Under the pieces are notes generated by a model. That model was given only the letters and a program-made list of their open reading frames with translations. It did not search any database and was not told where the DNA came from. Made by a program: the position numbers and the translations under genes. From Nitrobacteraceae bacterium AZCC 2146 (GTDB taxonomy: Bacteria; Pseudomonadota; Alphaproteobacteria; Rhizobiales; Xanthobacteraceae): DNA of 64,000 bases. Shown here one piece after another: positions 26,153 through 36,900 of this stretch. Position 1 is the first letter of the stretch; every line of letters starts with the position of its first letter. The stretch covers positions 2,728,001-2,792,000 of the forward strand of contig JBAGRP010000001.1 in the NCBI GenBank assembly GCA_036924855.1. Reading direction: 5' to 3'.

Positions 26153-27208
26153 ATGAAAATTCTGCGTTTCCTCACAATCCTCGCGGGCTGCGCGACGTGG
26201 GCAGGCTGCGCATCCGCGCAAATGTCGCTGACACCGCCAAGCGTGCAGACACCGCCCAACGCAAGCAAGCCGGCGCCGCCGAAGGCTCCGGCAAAGGCGC
26301 CTGTCGCGGCGAAGAAGCCGGCGACGCCCGCTACCGCACCGGCGGCACCAGTTGCGCCCGCGCCGAACGATCCCAATGTCGATCTGGTCTACGGCGCCTA
26401 TCAGCGCGGCCAGTACAAGACCGCGTTCGACCTCGCCAGCAAGCGCGCGCAGGACAACAACGATCCCAAGGCGATGACCATGCTCGGCGAGCTCTACGCC
26501 AATGCAATGGGCGTCAAGCGCGACTATGCCAAGGCAGCGGAGTGGTATCAGCGCGCTGCCGAGCGCGGCGACCGCGAGGCCATGTTTGCGCTGGCGATGC
26601 TGCGACTGTCGGACCGCGGCAAAACCGGCAATCGCGATGAAGCCGCCAAATGGCTGGCGTCATCGGCCAAGCTCGGCAATCCCAAGGCGGCGTATAATCT
26701 GGCGCTGCTCTATCTCGACGGCCAGACCTTCCCGCAGGACCTCAAGCGCGCCGCCGAACTGCTGCGCGTTGCCGCCGACGCCGGCAACCCCGAGGCGCAA
26801 TACGCGCTGGCGACGTTCTACAAGGAAGGCACCGGCGTCGAGAAGAGCATCGACAAGGCGGTGCGGCTGCTGCAGGCGGCCTCTCTGGCCGACAATGTCG
26901 ATGCCGAGGTCGAATACGCCATCGCGCTCTACAACGGCACCGGGACACCGAAGAACGAGGCCGCGGCGGTGGCGCTGCTGCGCAAGGCCTCCAAACAAAA
27001 CAGCCCGATCGCGCAAAATCGCCTGGCGCGGGTGCTGGTGATGCGAAACGACGCGTCCGACAGGCTGGAAGGCCTGAAATGGCATATTGTCGCGAAAACC
27101 GCCGGCAAGGGCGATCTGATGCTCGACGAGGCACTGGCGCAGGCGTCTCCGGAGGACCGCGCCAAGGCCCAGGACGCCGCGCGCAGATGGCTCGGCACCC
27201 CGAAATGA
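26153..27208 (+). CDS. Secreted/lipoprotein Sel1-repeat (TPR-like) protein
   Basis: A 351-residue protein. The N-terminus is hydrophobic (MKILRFLTILAGCATWAGC) with LAGC and WAGC cysteines, so it is exported and may be lipidated. A proline/alanine-rich linker (about 30-80: PPKAPAKAPVAAKK) follows. Then come several Sel1 repeats of about 36 residues with the signature A..W...A...G...A...LG (for example YAKAAEWYQRAAERGD and EAAKWLASSAKLGNP). These repeats bind partner proteins in envelope or signalling complexes. The target is unknown. It starts 8 bp after the ThiE-like gene. Confidence 0.85.
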   Translation: MKILRFLTILAGCATWAGCASAQMSLTPPSVQTPPNASKPAPPKAPAKAPVAAKKPATPATAPAAPVAPAPNDPNVDLVYGAYQRGQYKTAFDLASKRAQDNNDPKAMTMLGELYANAMGVKRDYAKAAEWYQRAAERGDREAMFALAMLRLSDRGKTGNRDEAAKWLASSAKLGNPKAAYNLALLYLDGQTFPQDLKRAAELLRVAADAGNPEAQYALATFYKEGTGVEKSIDKAVRLLQAASLADNVDAEVEYAIALYNGTGTPKNEAAAVALLRKASKQNSPIAQNRLARVLVMRNDASDRLEGLKWHIVAKTAGKGDLMLDEALAQASPEDRAKAQDAARRWLGTPK

Positions 27209-27308
27209 TCGGCCCTTGACCTTCGCAGCCCCGCAGGGCACCCATCCCCCAGCAAATCCCGCAAAACCCTAATCCAGACCTGACGCCCAGGTCGTCTTGA
27301 GCGAAATC

Positions 27309-28097
27309 ATGATCAATTCGGCCCTGATGAACGTCATGGTGAAAGCCGCGCGCCGCGCCGGCCGCAGCCTCAAACGCGACCTCGGCGAAATCGAGAACCT
27401 GCAGGTCTCGATGAAAGGTCCGGCGAATTTCGTCAGCCTCGCCGACAAGCGCGCCGAGGAGATGCTCTACACCGACCTCAACAAGGCACGGCCCGGCTAC
27501 GGCTTCCTCGGCGAGGAAGGCGGCAACCGCGAAGGCACCGACAAGACCCATACCTGGGTCGTCGATCCCCTCGACGGCACCACCAACTTCCTGCACGGCA
27601 TTCCGCATTTCGCGGTGTCGATCGGCCTGCTGCGCGAAGGCGTCGCGATCGCCGGGCTGATCTACAATCCCGCCAATGACGAACTCTACATGGCAGAGAA
27701 GGGCAGCGGCGCCTTCCTCAACGATACCCGCCTGCGCGTCGCCGGCCGCAAGCAGCTCCACGACTGCGTCATCGCCTGCGGCCTGCCGCATATCGGCCGC
27801 GGCGACCATGAATTGTCGCGCCGGGAAATGGCCGCGCTGCAGCCGAAGGTCGCGGGCCTTCGCCGTTTCGGTGCGGCCTCACTGGATCTGGCATATGTCG
27901 CAGCCGGCCGTCTCGATGGTTACTGGGAGCGCAACCTGCAGCCGTGGGATATCGCGGCGGGCATTGTGCTGATCCGCGAAGCCGGCGGCGCCGTCGCCGA
28001 TATCCAGGGCGGCGACGTGTTGAAGACCGGCAACGTCGTTTGCGGCAATGAATATGTGAATGGCGAGCTGACACGGATTCTCAAGCCGCTGGCCTGA
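27309..28097 (+). CDS. suhB: Inositol-1-monophosphatase / SuhB family phosphatase
   Basis: A 262-residue Mg-dependent phosphatase. Metal-binding motifs are GFLGEEGG, VVDPLDGTTNFLHG and QPWDIAAGIVLIREAGG. Substrates in the family are myo-inositol phosphate and related sugar or nucleotide phosphates; SuhB in E. coli also acts in rRNA transcription. ATG 27309 begins MINSALMNVMVKAARRAG, as in relatives. A TTG at 27297 in the same frame is the alternative. It is convergent with the secreted low-complexity gene. Confidence 0.92.
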   Translation: MINSALMNVMVKAARRAGRSLKRDLGEIENLQVSMKGPANFVSLADKRAEEMLYTDLNKARPGYGFLGEEGGNREGTDKTHTWVVDPLDGTTNFLHGIPHFAVSIGLLREGVAIAGLIYNPANDELYMAEKGSGAFLNDTRLRVAGRKQLHDCVIACGLPHIGRGDHELSRREMAALQPKVAGLRRFGAASLDLAYVAAGRLDGYWERNLQPWDIAAGIVLIREAGGAVADIQGGDVLKTGNVVCGNEYVNGELTRILKPLA

Positions 28098-28128
28098 TCG
28101 ACCGGGATCGGGCTCGCGGCGCGTTGGC

Positions 28129-28827
28129 TCAGCAGCCTGCCGGCGATACGCCGGGCGTTGCCGCGGCCCCGGTGGCATTGGCCGGCGCCATCATGCCCGG
28201 CGTTGCCAGATCCATCGTCACGCCTTCGCTGCAGGCCGACGCGTTCGGTGTCGGTGCCGTGGCTACAGGATCGAGGCTGCTGCCTCCGAGCTCCATGATT
28301 GCCCCCTCAATCGAGCCAGCCGGCGTGGCCCCGGCTATCACCGGGGTGGAGAGCGGCAGCGCGGCGCCGTTGATCGGCAGACCTCCCGGCGTCGAACTGC
28401 ATGTACTGCTCATCGTCGAACCTCCCAGAGGGCTGGCCGGCGACACGCTGCCAGTCGCGCTGCCGCTGTTGGCTGCGGACGCCGCAAACATGCTCGTGCC
28501 TGCCATGTTGCCGATGGTGGACATCGCGGCAGGGGTCGATGGGGTGCCCTGGCCTGCTGACGAGGAGCAGGTCACGACGGTCCCGGGCGTGGTTGGATCA
28601 AGCGCCAGAGGCACGGGCGCCAGCGTGGTGTCGGGCACCCCTGGCTGGGTGAGCGCCGAGAACGGGCCCGGGCCGGTAAGCGGCGATGACACGATGGTCC
28701 CCGGCGTCGTGGGCAGCCCCATCGCCGTGGTGCCCATGGTTGACACTTGTGCCACACAGGGGCCGCCGAACAGCAGCAGCGCGACTGTCAGGGCGAGAGA
28801 ATGAGCCTTCACCTTTCCACTTCGCAT
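28129..28827 (-). CDS. Secreted Pro/Thr/Ser/Gly-rich protein of unknown function
   Basis: A 232-residue protein with an N-terminal signal peptide (basic MRSGKVK, then ALTVALLLFGGPCVAQ, cleavage probably after VAQ). The mature part is low in charged residues and rich in Thr, Pro, Ser, Gly and Ala. A TPG motif recurs five times (PTTPGTIV, PTTPGTVV, SSTPGGL, LATPGMM, AATPGVS). Scattered Cys residues and a C-terminal Cys are present. I know no family. It follows the RND adaptor gene by 4 bp on the same strand, so it is probably co-expressed with the frameshifted RND system. Confidence 0.6.
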   Translation of the reverse strand: MRSGKVKAHSLALTVALLLFGGPCVAQVSTMGTTAMGLPTTPGTIVSSPLTGPGPFSALTQPGVPDTTLAPVPLALDPTTPGTVVTCSSSAGQGTPSTPAAMSTIGNMAGTSMFAASAANSGSATGSVSPASPLGGSTMSSTCSSTPGGLPINGAALPLSTPVIAGATPAGSIEGAIMELGGSSLDPVATAPTPNASACSEGVTMDLATPGMMAPANATGAAATPGVSPAGC

Positions 28828-28831
28828 CGAC

Positions 28832-30118
28832 CTAGCTTTGTTTCGGTTGCTGCTGTTGCTGAGCCGAGACCTTACTGCCGTCGGCCAGATCCACCATCGG
28901 ATTGAGAATCACCTTATCGCCCGGCTTGACGCCCTCGCGTACTTCGACCTCCTTGCCGAAGTCGCGGGCGATAGAGATCTTCTGCAAGCGAGCCTTGCCG
29001 TCTTCGACGACCGCGACCTGCAGGCCGTTCTGGTCGAAGATGACGGCATCCGCAGGCACGATCATCGACGGTGTCTTGCGCGGGATCGCCAGTTCGACAG
29101 TGCAGTAGATACCGGGGCTGAGAGCGCCGTCGGGGTTGGGAACGTCGATCTCCGTCAGCAGCGTCCGGCTGTTCGGCTGCAGCGCATTGGCAATGCGTGT
29201 GACCTTGCCGGGAAACGTGCGGCCGGGAATCTCGGGAACACGAACCATGGCATCGACTCCGGGCGCCAGGCCGAAAGCCTCGTCCTGCGGCACGAAGAGC
29301 TGAATGCGAATCACGTTGCTCTGCATCAGCGTATACATCAGCGTCGAGCCCGACTGCACCAGGCTGCCATTGTCGATGTTGCGCTGGGTGACCACGCCGT
29401 CGAACGGCGCCACGACTTTCTGATAGGCCTTTTCCTGCTGCAGAATCCGGATCTGCGCCTCCTGGGCCGCAATATTTGATTGCGCGACGCCGACAGCTGC
29501 CTGCTGGGACGCAAGGGTCAGCCGATCGTTGTCGCCCTGCTGCAGCGTCAGCCATCCCTGCTTGACGAGGTTGCTATCGCGCGCATTGGTTACCTGGGCA
29601 AGCTCGCGGCTCGCCTGGGTTTGCTGCAGGGTGGCCTGATCCTGGGTCAGGGTGGCCTGGGCCTGTGTGATCTGGTGATCAAGCTCCGGGGCGGTGATCT
29701 CCGCCAGCAAGGCTCCGGCCTTGACGTGATCTCCGATGTCCACATAGCGCTTTTCGACGTAGCCGCTGGTGCGCGCCAGGATGTTGGCCGCCTCAAACGC
29801 CGTTGTCGTGGCCGGCAAGGTGATCATCGACTTGCTGCCGCTGGCGCGAACAGCAGCCACCCGCACATTCGGAACGAACGTCCGGCTCTGTTCAGCAGCC
29901 GCGGCTACCGCCACATCGGCCTCATGGTGACGCCACGCCCCGAACCCAAGCCCGCCTCCGAGAAGCAGTACGACGATCCCTCCCAGCAGCATGCCGCCCC
30001 ACGAACGTCGCTGCGGCATGTCCGCGATGTACGGTGGCGCGTCCGCAACGCGATCCGTGTCTGCGGCATACGGATCATCAGTCTTCGCCTTCTTCGGCAG
30101 CACGCGAATGTCGGTCAT
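28832..30118 (-). CDS. RND efflux periplasmic adaptor (membrane fusion protein)
   Basis: A 428-residue adaptor that couples an inner-membrane RND pump to an outer-membrane channel. The N-terminus is a cytoplasmic tail and one membrane helix at about residues 42-62 (GMLLGGIVVLLLGGGLGFG). Barrel and lipoyl segments follow (ILARTSGYVEKRYVDIGD), then a long coiled-coil hairpin (QATLTQDQATLQQTQASREL). The C-terminal membrane-proximal part ends in a Gln-rich tail. The start overlaps the pump stop (ATGA). No outer-membrane factor gene is nearby, and the pump frame is broken. Confidence 0.88.
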   Translation of the reverse strand: MTDIRVLPKKAKTDDPYAADTDRVADAPPYIADMPQRRSWGGMLLGGIVVLLLGGGLGFGAWRHHEADVAVAAAAEQSRTFVPNVRVAAVRASGSKSMITLPATTTAFEAANILARTSGYVEKRYVDIGDHVKAGALLAEITAPELDHQITQAQATLTQDQATLQQTQASRELAQVTNARDSNLVKQGWLTLQQGDNDRLTLASQQAAVGVAQSNIAAQEAQIRILQQEKAYQKVVAPFDGVVTQRNIDNGSLVQSGSTLMYTLMQSNVIRIQLFVPQDEAFGLAPGVDAMVRVPEIPGRTFPGKVTRIANALQPNSRTLLTEIDVPNPDGALSPGIYCTVELAIPRKTPSMIVPADAVIFDQNGLQVAVVEDGKARLQKISIARDFGKEVEVREGVKPGDKVILNPMVDLADGSKVSAQQQQQPKQS

Positions 30119-33100
30119 TCTGTGGTTTCCTTGAATACGCCATGGTGAGGAATTCCGTCGTTGCCCTTGCGCAGCATGGCGAACAGATACGGGACGATCA
30201 GCAACGTGGTCGGCGTCGCGAACAGCAGCCCGCCGATGACCGCGCGGGCGAGCGCCGCGTTCTGCTCCTCGCCGGCGCTGCCGATCGCCATCGGAATCAT
30301 GCCCGCGATCATCGCCGCCGCGGTCATCAGCACCGGACGGATACGGGTGTGCCCGGCACTGATCGCGGCTTCGAAGGCGGAGTGGCCAGCCAGTTGCTGC
30401 TCGCGCGCGAAGGTCACCAGCAGGATTGAGTTGGCGGAGGCGACGCCGACAGCCATGATGGCACCCATCAATGACGGCACATTGAGCGTGGTGCCGGTCA
30501 TGAACAGCATCGTCACGATGCCGCACAGGGTCGCCGGCAACGCCAGCATCACGACGAACGGATCGCCGAAATTCTGGTAATTCACCACCATCAGCAGATA
30601 GACGAACACCGCGGCAAACAGCAATCCGATACCGAGATTGCGGAATGAATCGTTCATGCTCTGGATCTGGCCGAGCACCTGGATCGTATTGCCCGGCGCC
30701 AGCTGCTTCTGAAACTCCGCGGTGACCTTGTTGACATCGGCGGCGACGCCGCCGAGATCGCGGCCCTGTACGCTGGCATAGACGTCGTAGACCGGCTGGA
30801 TATTCGCCTGGTTGGCGTTGGTGATGGTCGTGTCGCGCTTGAACGTCGCGATGTTGCTGAGCATGCCCGGAACCGGCTGGCCGCCGACCGTGATCGTGCT
30901 GGATATCGGCGTGTTATTGAGCGCGTTCAGCGAGTCCAGCCGGTATTCAGGGGTCTGCACCGCAAGATAATAGGGGATTCCCGAAGCAGGATCGGTCCAG
31001 AAGTTCGGCGACACCTGCACCGAAGAGCTGAGACTGACATTGACATTGGTGGCCGCCGTACTGGCATTGACGCCGAGCTGCGCCGCACGCGTCCGATCAA
31101 TCTCCGCATAGAAGGCCGGCGCATCCACTTCCTGCTGCAGATGCGCATCGACGATGCCCGGAATGCCGGCAATCCGTTGTCGCAGTTGCTTTGCCACCTC
31201 CACGTTGTTCGTGCCGTAGCCGGCGGTCCTGATGTCGATCTGCGCAGGCAGACCGAAATTCAGGATCTGCGTGACGATGTCAGCCGCCTGAAAATAGAAC
31301 GTATCCTCGGGGAATGCCGCGGGCAGCACCTGACGCAGCGTGCGAACATAGTCGGCGGTCGGCTTGTGTCCCTCCTTGAGCGACACCAGGATGACGCCGT
31401 CGTTGACGCCGATGGTCGAGCCGTCCGTGAAAGCCAGATTGTAGGGGCGCGCCGGCAGTCCGATATTGTCGACGATCAGCGTCCGCTCACTGGCCGGAAT
31501 GACCTCCCGAATCCTGTCTTCCACGGCCTGAAATATCCGCTCCGTCGCTTCGATCCGGGTTCCGGCCGGCGCGCGCGCATGGAGCTGGATCTGTCCGCCA
31601 TCAATGAGAGGGAAAAAGTCGCGACCGACGAAGACCAGCATGGTTGCGCCGAGACCGAGCATGGTGGCGGCGACCACCGGCACGATGAAGCGCCGGTTGA
31701 GCAGCGTCCTGAGCAGTTCGACATAGCCATTGCGCAGCCGTTCGAAACCGCGCTCGAAGGCGGCAAAGCTGCGCCCCATCCAATGGCTGGTGATCGGGAC
31801 CGTGATGACGCTCGCCCTTCAGCAGCAGGCCGATCGTGATCGGCGTCAGCGTTCGCGACAAGCCGTAGGACGCGAGCATCGCGAACACCACCGCGAGGCC
31901 AAGCGGAGTGAACAGGTATTTCGCCGGGCCGTCGAGGAAGACCACCGAGGTGAACACGCAGCTGATGGCGAGCGTCGACACCAGCGTCGGAATGGCAATT
32001 CCCGCGGCGCCATGCAGCGTCGCCTCGGAAAGCGGCATGCCCTCTTCCGTGAGCAGGCGATGGGTATTCTCGATGGTCACCGTCGAGTCGTCGACCAGAA
32101 TGCCGACCGCCAGCGCAAGGCCGCCGAGCGTCATGGTGTTGAGCGTCTCGCCGAGAAAATAAAGCATGATCAGCGACGACAACATCGCCAGCGGAATCGA
32201 GATCATCACCACCAGCGTCGAGCGCCACGACCCGAGGAAGATCAGGATCATCAGCGCGGTGAGGCCCGCGGCGATGGCGCCTTCACGCAGCACGCCATTG
32301 ACCGAGTTGGTGACGAATTCCGACTGGTCGAACAGTTCATTGATCCTCAGTCCGGCAGGCGCGGCGGCGCGAGCGGCCTGCAGGGCCTGCTTCACGCCGC
32401 TGACGACGGCCAGCGTCGAGGCATTGCCGTTCTTGATCACGCTCAGCAGTACCGATCGTTTGCCGTCCTGGCGCACGATATTCTGCTGCACCTGCGCGCC
32501 ATCGCGGACCTGAGCCACATCCTTCAGAAATATCGTGGCTCCATTGACGAACTTGACCGGGATCATGTTGAGATCGGCGATGGTCGCCGGTGTCGCGTTG
32601 GTCCGGACGGCATACTGGGAGTTGCCGATCTTGACGGTCCCCGACGGCAGCGTCAGATTCTGCGTGTTGACCGCATTGACGACATCAAGCGGCGTCAATC
32701 CGCGCGACAGCAGCTTGTCCGGGTCGATATCGACCATGATCTGACGGTACTTGCCGCCGGCCGGCGTCGGCAGCGTCACGCCCGGTACCGGAGCCAGCTG
32801 CTGCCTGATCCGGTAGATGCCGAAGTCATAGAGCTGCTGCTCGTTCAGATTATTCGAGTTGAGACTGAGCTGGAGCACGGGAACGCTCGAGGCGTCGAAT
32901 TGCACGACGATCGGCGGCTGAATTCCCGGCGGCATCAGCGCGCGGATCGCATTGGTCGCCGAGACGATCTGCGCGATGGCAAGGTCGAGATTGACGTCCG
33001 GCTGGAAGTAGATCTTCTGGATCGACAGGCCATTCATGGTCTGCGCTTCGATGTTCTTGATATTGTTGACGTTGGCGCTGATCGAGTACTGGCTGTAGGT

Positions 33101-33292
33101 ACTGACCCGGCTCTCCATCTCCGGCGTGCTCAAGCCGGTATAGCTCCAGATCACCGTGACCACTGGAATCCTGATCTCCGGGAAGATGTCGGTCGGCATC
33201 TCGCGGATGGCCGCGATCCCGAGAAACAGGATCAGGGCCGCGACCACGTAGAAGGTATGAGGAAATCTCAGCGCAAAACGAACGATACCCAT
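30115..33292 (-). pseudogene. RND efflux permease gene interrupted by a frameshift
   Basis: Two frames together cover a full-length RND pump (HAE1-type, about 1050 residues). The N-terminal part runs from ATG 33292 (MGIVRFALRFPHTFY) and contains AVGILVDDSTVTIENTHRLL with the proton-relay Asp pair. It then goes out of frame after LLLKGERHHGPDH, near 31785-31825. The C-terminal part continues in another frame from about MGRSFAAFERGFERL to the stop at 30115, including GTTLNVPSLMGAIMAVG. A one-base change near 31790-31815 explains it. Either the gene is inactive, the sequence has an error, or ribosomes shift frame; no slippery heptamer is evident. Confidence 0.82.
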
Positions 33293-33322
33293 GCTGATGC
33301 TCCAGCCAGCAATGACCGCGGA

Positions 33323-33580
33323 TCAGCAGCGGCAAATGTTGAGTTTCTTGTCGAGCATTTCGTCCAGCTTGTGCTGCTCGGCGTCGAAGTTCGAAAGCCG
33401 CTTCTGCTCTTCGTCATCCGCCGATGAATGCGGCGAGAATGCCGGTGCATACGGTTGCGCGTGCCCGACGGGCGCCGGCAGAGCGGTAGGCAAAAGGGTT
33501 TGCGCATTCGCATTGGCGATCGCGATGTTCAACACGACAATACTGGCGACGACCTGCACGGCAGGAGTGAACGAGATCAT
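33323..33580 (-). CDS. Small secreted protein preceding the RND permease
   Basis: An 85-residue protein with a clear signal peptide (VVASIVVLNIAIANANA, cleavage before QTLLPTAL). The mature peptide has a Pro/Ala segment. It then turns charged and helical (EEQKRLSNFDAEQHKLDEMLDKKLN) with a C-terminal CRC, of which LNICRC are the last residues. I recognise no family. It ends 30 bp before the pump ATG on the same strand, which implies one operon with the pump, the adaptor and the secreted low-complexity protein. Confidence 0.65.
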   Translation of the reverse strand: MISFTPAVQVVASIVVLNIAIANANAQTLLPTALPAPVGHAQPYAPAFSPHSSADDEEQKRLSNFDAEQHKLDEMLDKKLNICRC

Positions 33581-33942
33581 GGGCTTGCTCCGTCAAAGGG
33601 AAATCCGGCAGCAGCGAAGACTTGTCAGCGCTAACTTCCATTGCTGCGCCGCGGCAGAAGTATGTCGGGGATATGCCGCGGCAAGCCAAACGTTCCGAAG
33701 TAACCTGAATGTGCGCGAATGAGATCAGCGCGTGAACGCATCACGCGTGCTAACTAAACAAGAGTTAATAATTGCGGTCGCCGGCGCGTGGCGCGATCGC
33801 ACCAGGCCGTGGTCAAGTCACGCGCGATAGCGACGTGATAACATATTCCGGACCGCGCGTTGCTTTCAGACCTCGTGTCCCCGATCGGCAACGCATCACG
33901 CAAGAGCGACGCGCTGCGCAGCGTCCGGAAACACAGGAATTT
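33581..33942. promoter_or_regulatory. Intergenic region between the two RND units
   Basis: No coding frame is convincing here. It should hold the promoter of the small secreted protein operon and the end of the second pump gene's transcript. The inverted repeat TAACT-N7-AGTTA at 33751-33767 lies in an AT-rich patch and could be an operator; nothing more is visible. Confidence 0.3.
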
Positions 33943-36900
33943 CTACGAATGCGCGGTTGAAGACGAGCCCGTGGCTTCGCCCTGCTTCGCTTCTTCCGCC
34001 TTTGTTTCCTTGTCCGGCGAGAACAGCCGCTGGACCGCCACGAAGAACACCGGCACCATCAGCAGCGCCAGAATCACCACCGCGACCATGCCGCCGGTGA
34101 CTGACGTGCCGAGTGCCTGCTGGCTCTGGCCGCCGGCGCCGTTGGCGAACACCATCGGCAGCACGCCGCAGATGAAGGCGAGGCCTGTCATCAGGATCGG
34201 GCGGAAGCGCAGGAAGCAGGCTTCCATCGTCGCATCCACCAGCGACTTGCCCTGCGCACGCAGATCCTTGGCAAATTCGATGATCAGGATCGCGTCCTTG
34301 GCCGCGAGCCCGATGATGGTGATCAGCCCCACCGTGAAGTATACGTCGTTCGGCAGGCCGCGCGATGAGGCCGCCAGCACCGCGCCGCAAATGCCGAGCG
34401 GCACCGTCATCAGCACCGCCAGCGGGATCGTCCAGCTCTCATAGAGCGCGGCGAGAACCAGGAACACCACCAGTGCCGAGAGCGCGAGCAGGAACGGCGC
34501 CTGCGAGCCGGAAAGCTTTTCCTGCAGCGATTGCCCGGTCCATTCGTAGCCGAAGCCGCGTGGCAGCAATCCCGCCAGCCGCTCCATCTCCGCGATGGCG
34601 TCGCCAGAAGTGTAGCCGGGTCGCGCCTCGCCGGAGATGCGGACCGCCGGATAGAAGTTGAAGCCAGCGATTTGCGTCGGCCCCTTCGCCCATTCCACCG
34701 TGGCGAAAGACGAGAACGGCACCAGCTGCCCGCGGCTGTTCTTGACGTTGTAGTTCAGGATGTCGCTGGCGTTCATCCGGTTCGCGGCTTCCGACTGCAC
34801 CACCACACGCTGCATGCGGCCACGGTTCGGGAAGTCGTTGATGTAGTTCGAGCCGAGATTGGTCGAGATCGTCGCGTTGATGTCCTCGAAGGTGACGCCG
34901 AAGGCACCGGCCTTTTCGCGATCGATCATCAGGTTGACGATCGGCGCTGGCGGCAGGCCTTCGACATAGACCTTCTGCAGCACCGGGCTGGCATTGGCGT
35001 CCGCAATCAGCTTGTCGGAGGCAGACATGAGCGCCGGAAAGCCTTTCTGGCCACGATCCTGCAGGCGGAAGCTGAAGCCGGAGGAATTACCGAGGTTGTC
35101 GATCGGCGGCGGCTGCAATGCGGAGATCTTCGCATCGCGGATCGACGACAATTCCTTGTTGATGTCAGCAACGATAGCAGCAGCGGAATCCTGCGGCGGA
35201 CGATCGGCCCAGTCCTTCAAGGTGATGAAGGCCTGCGCGGTATTCATGCCCTGGCCGAGAAAGCTGAAGCCGGTGAGGAACACGACGTTCTCGATACCGG
35301 TACGCTTCGCGAGATAGGCTTCGACCTTCTCGATCGCGCTCTCCGTGCGGCTGAACGAGGAATCCGACGGCGTCTGCACGTCCGTGGTGATGAAGCCCTG
35401 ATCGTCGATCGGCAAGAAGCCGCCGGGCATCCGCACGAAGCCCCAGCCGAGGCCTACCAGCAGCGCGACATAAACGACGAGCAGCCGCCCGGTGCGCTTC
35501 AGCGACCAGCCGACCGTCTTCGAATAGCCGTCGCGGGTGGCATCGAGCTTGCGGTTGAACCAGCCGAACACACCCTTTTTGGCGTGGCCGTGGCCGGCCT
35601 TCACGGGCTTCAGGAAGGTGGCGCACAGAGCCGGCGTCAGCGACAGCGCCAGCAGCGCCGAGAAGGCGATGGACGCAACCATCGTCACCGAGAATTGCCG
35701 ATAGATGATGCCGACCGAGCCCGGGAAGAACGCCATCGGCACGAACACGCCGATCATCACCAGCGTGATGCCGATGATGGCGCCCGAGATTTGATGCATC
35801 GCCTTGCGGGTGGCTTCCTTCGGCGGAAGCCCCTCTTCGCTCATGATGCGCTCGACGTTCTCCACCACGACGATGGCGTCATCGACCAGGATACCCACCG
35901 CCAGCACCATGCCGAACATGGTCAGCATGTTGATCGAATAGCCCGCCAGCAGCAGCGCCGAACAGGTGCCGAGCAGCGCCACGGGAACGACGATGGTCGG
36001 AATCAGGGTGTAACGGATGTTCTGCAGGAACAGGAACATCACGATGAAGACCAGCACGATGGCCTCGACCAGCGTCATCAGAACCTTCTCGATGGAGGCC
36101 TCGACGACGGGGGTGACGTTGTAGGGAATGTCATAGGCGATATTGGCCGGGAAGAAGTTCGACAGCTCCTTCATCTTGGCTTCGATGGCGCTGGCGGTGG
36201 CCAGCGCATTGCCCTTGGGCGACATCAGCACTGACAGGCCCGCGGTGGGCTTGCCGTTGAGGCGCGTGGTGAACTGGTAGCTGAGGCCGCCGACCTCGAT
36301 CCGCGCCACGTCGCGCAGCCGCACTGTCGAGCCATCGGCATTGGCGCGCAGCACGACGGCGCCGAACTCCTCCGGCGTGGAAAGCTGGCCCTTCACCAGC
36401 ACCAGCGACGACGTCTTGGTGGTTGCGGTGCTCGGCTCGGCGCCGACGCTGCCGGAGGCCACCTGGGCGTTCTGCGCCGTGATCGCCTTGTTGACGTCGT
36501 CGGAAGTCAGATTGTAGCCGACCAGTTTTGCGGGATCGACCCAGACCCGCAACGAGCGCTCGGTGGAATACAGCGAGGCGCGGCCGACGCCGGGGATGCG
36601 GCGGACTTCGCCCAGGACGTTGCGGATCATGAAGTCGCCGAGGCCGACCTCGTCGAGACTACCGTCGGTGGAACGCAGGGTGATGATCTGTAACACCGCG
36701 GCGGAAGCTTCCTCGACCAGGATACCCTGCTGGATCACGGCGCGCGGCAGGCGCGCCTCGACGCGCTTGAGGCGGTTCTGCACTTCGACCGAGGCCTGGC
36801 TGGTATCGGTACCGGGCACGAAGTTGGCGATGATTTCCACCGCGCCGAGGGAGTCGCTGGTGGATTCGAAATTCAGGATGCCGGCGGCGCCGTTGAGCTC

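Noticed and set aside
31730..33427. Plus-strand frame of 565 codons opposite the RND pump
   Set aside because: It is antisense to recognisable RND sequence and has no domain.
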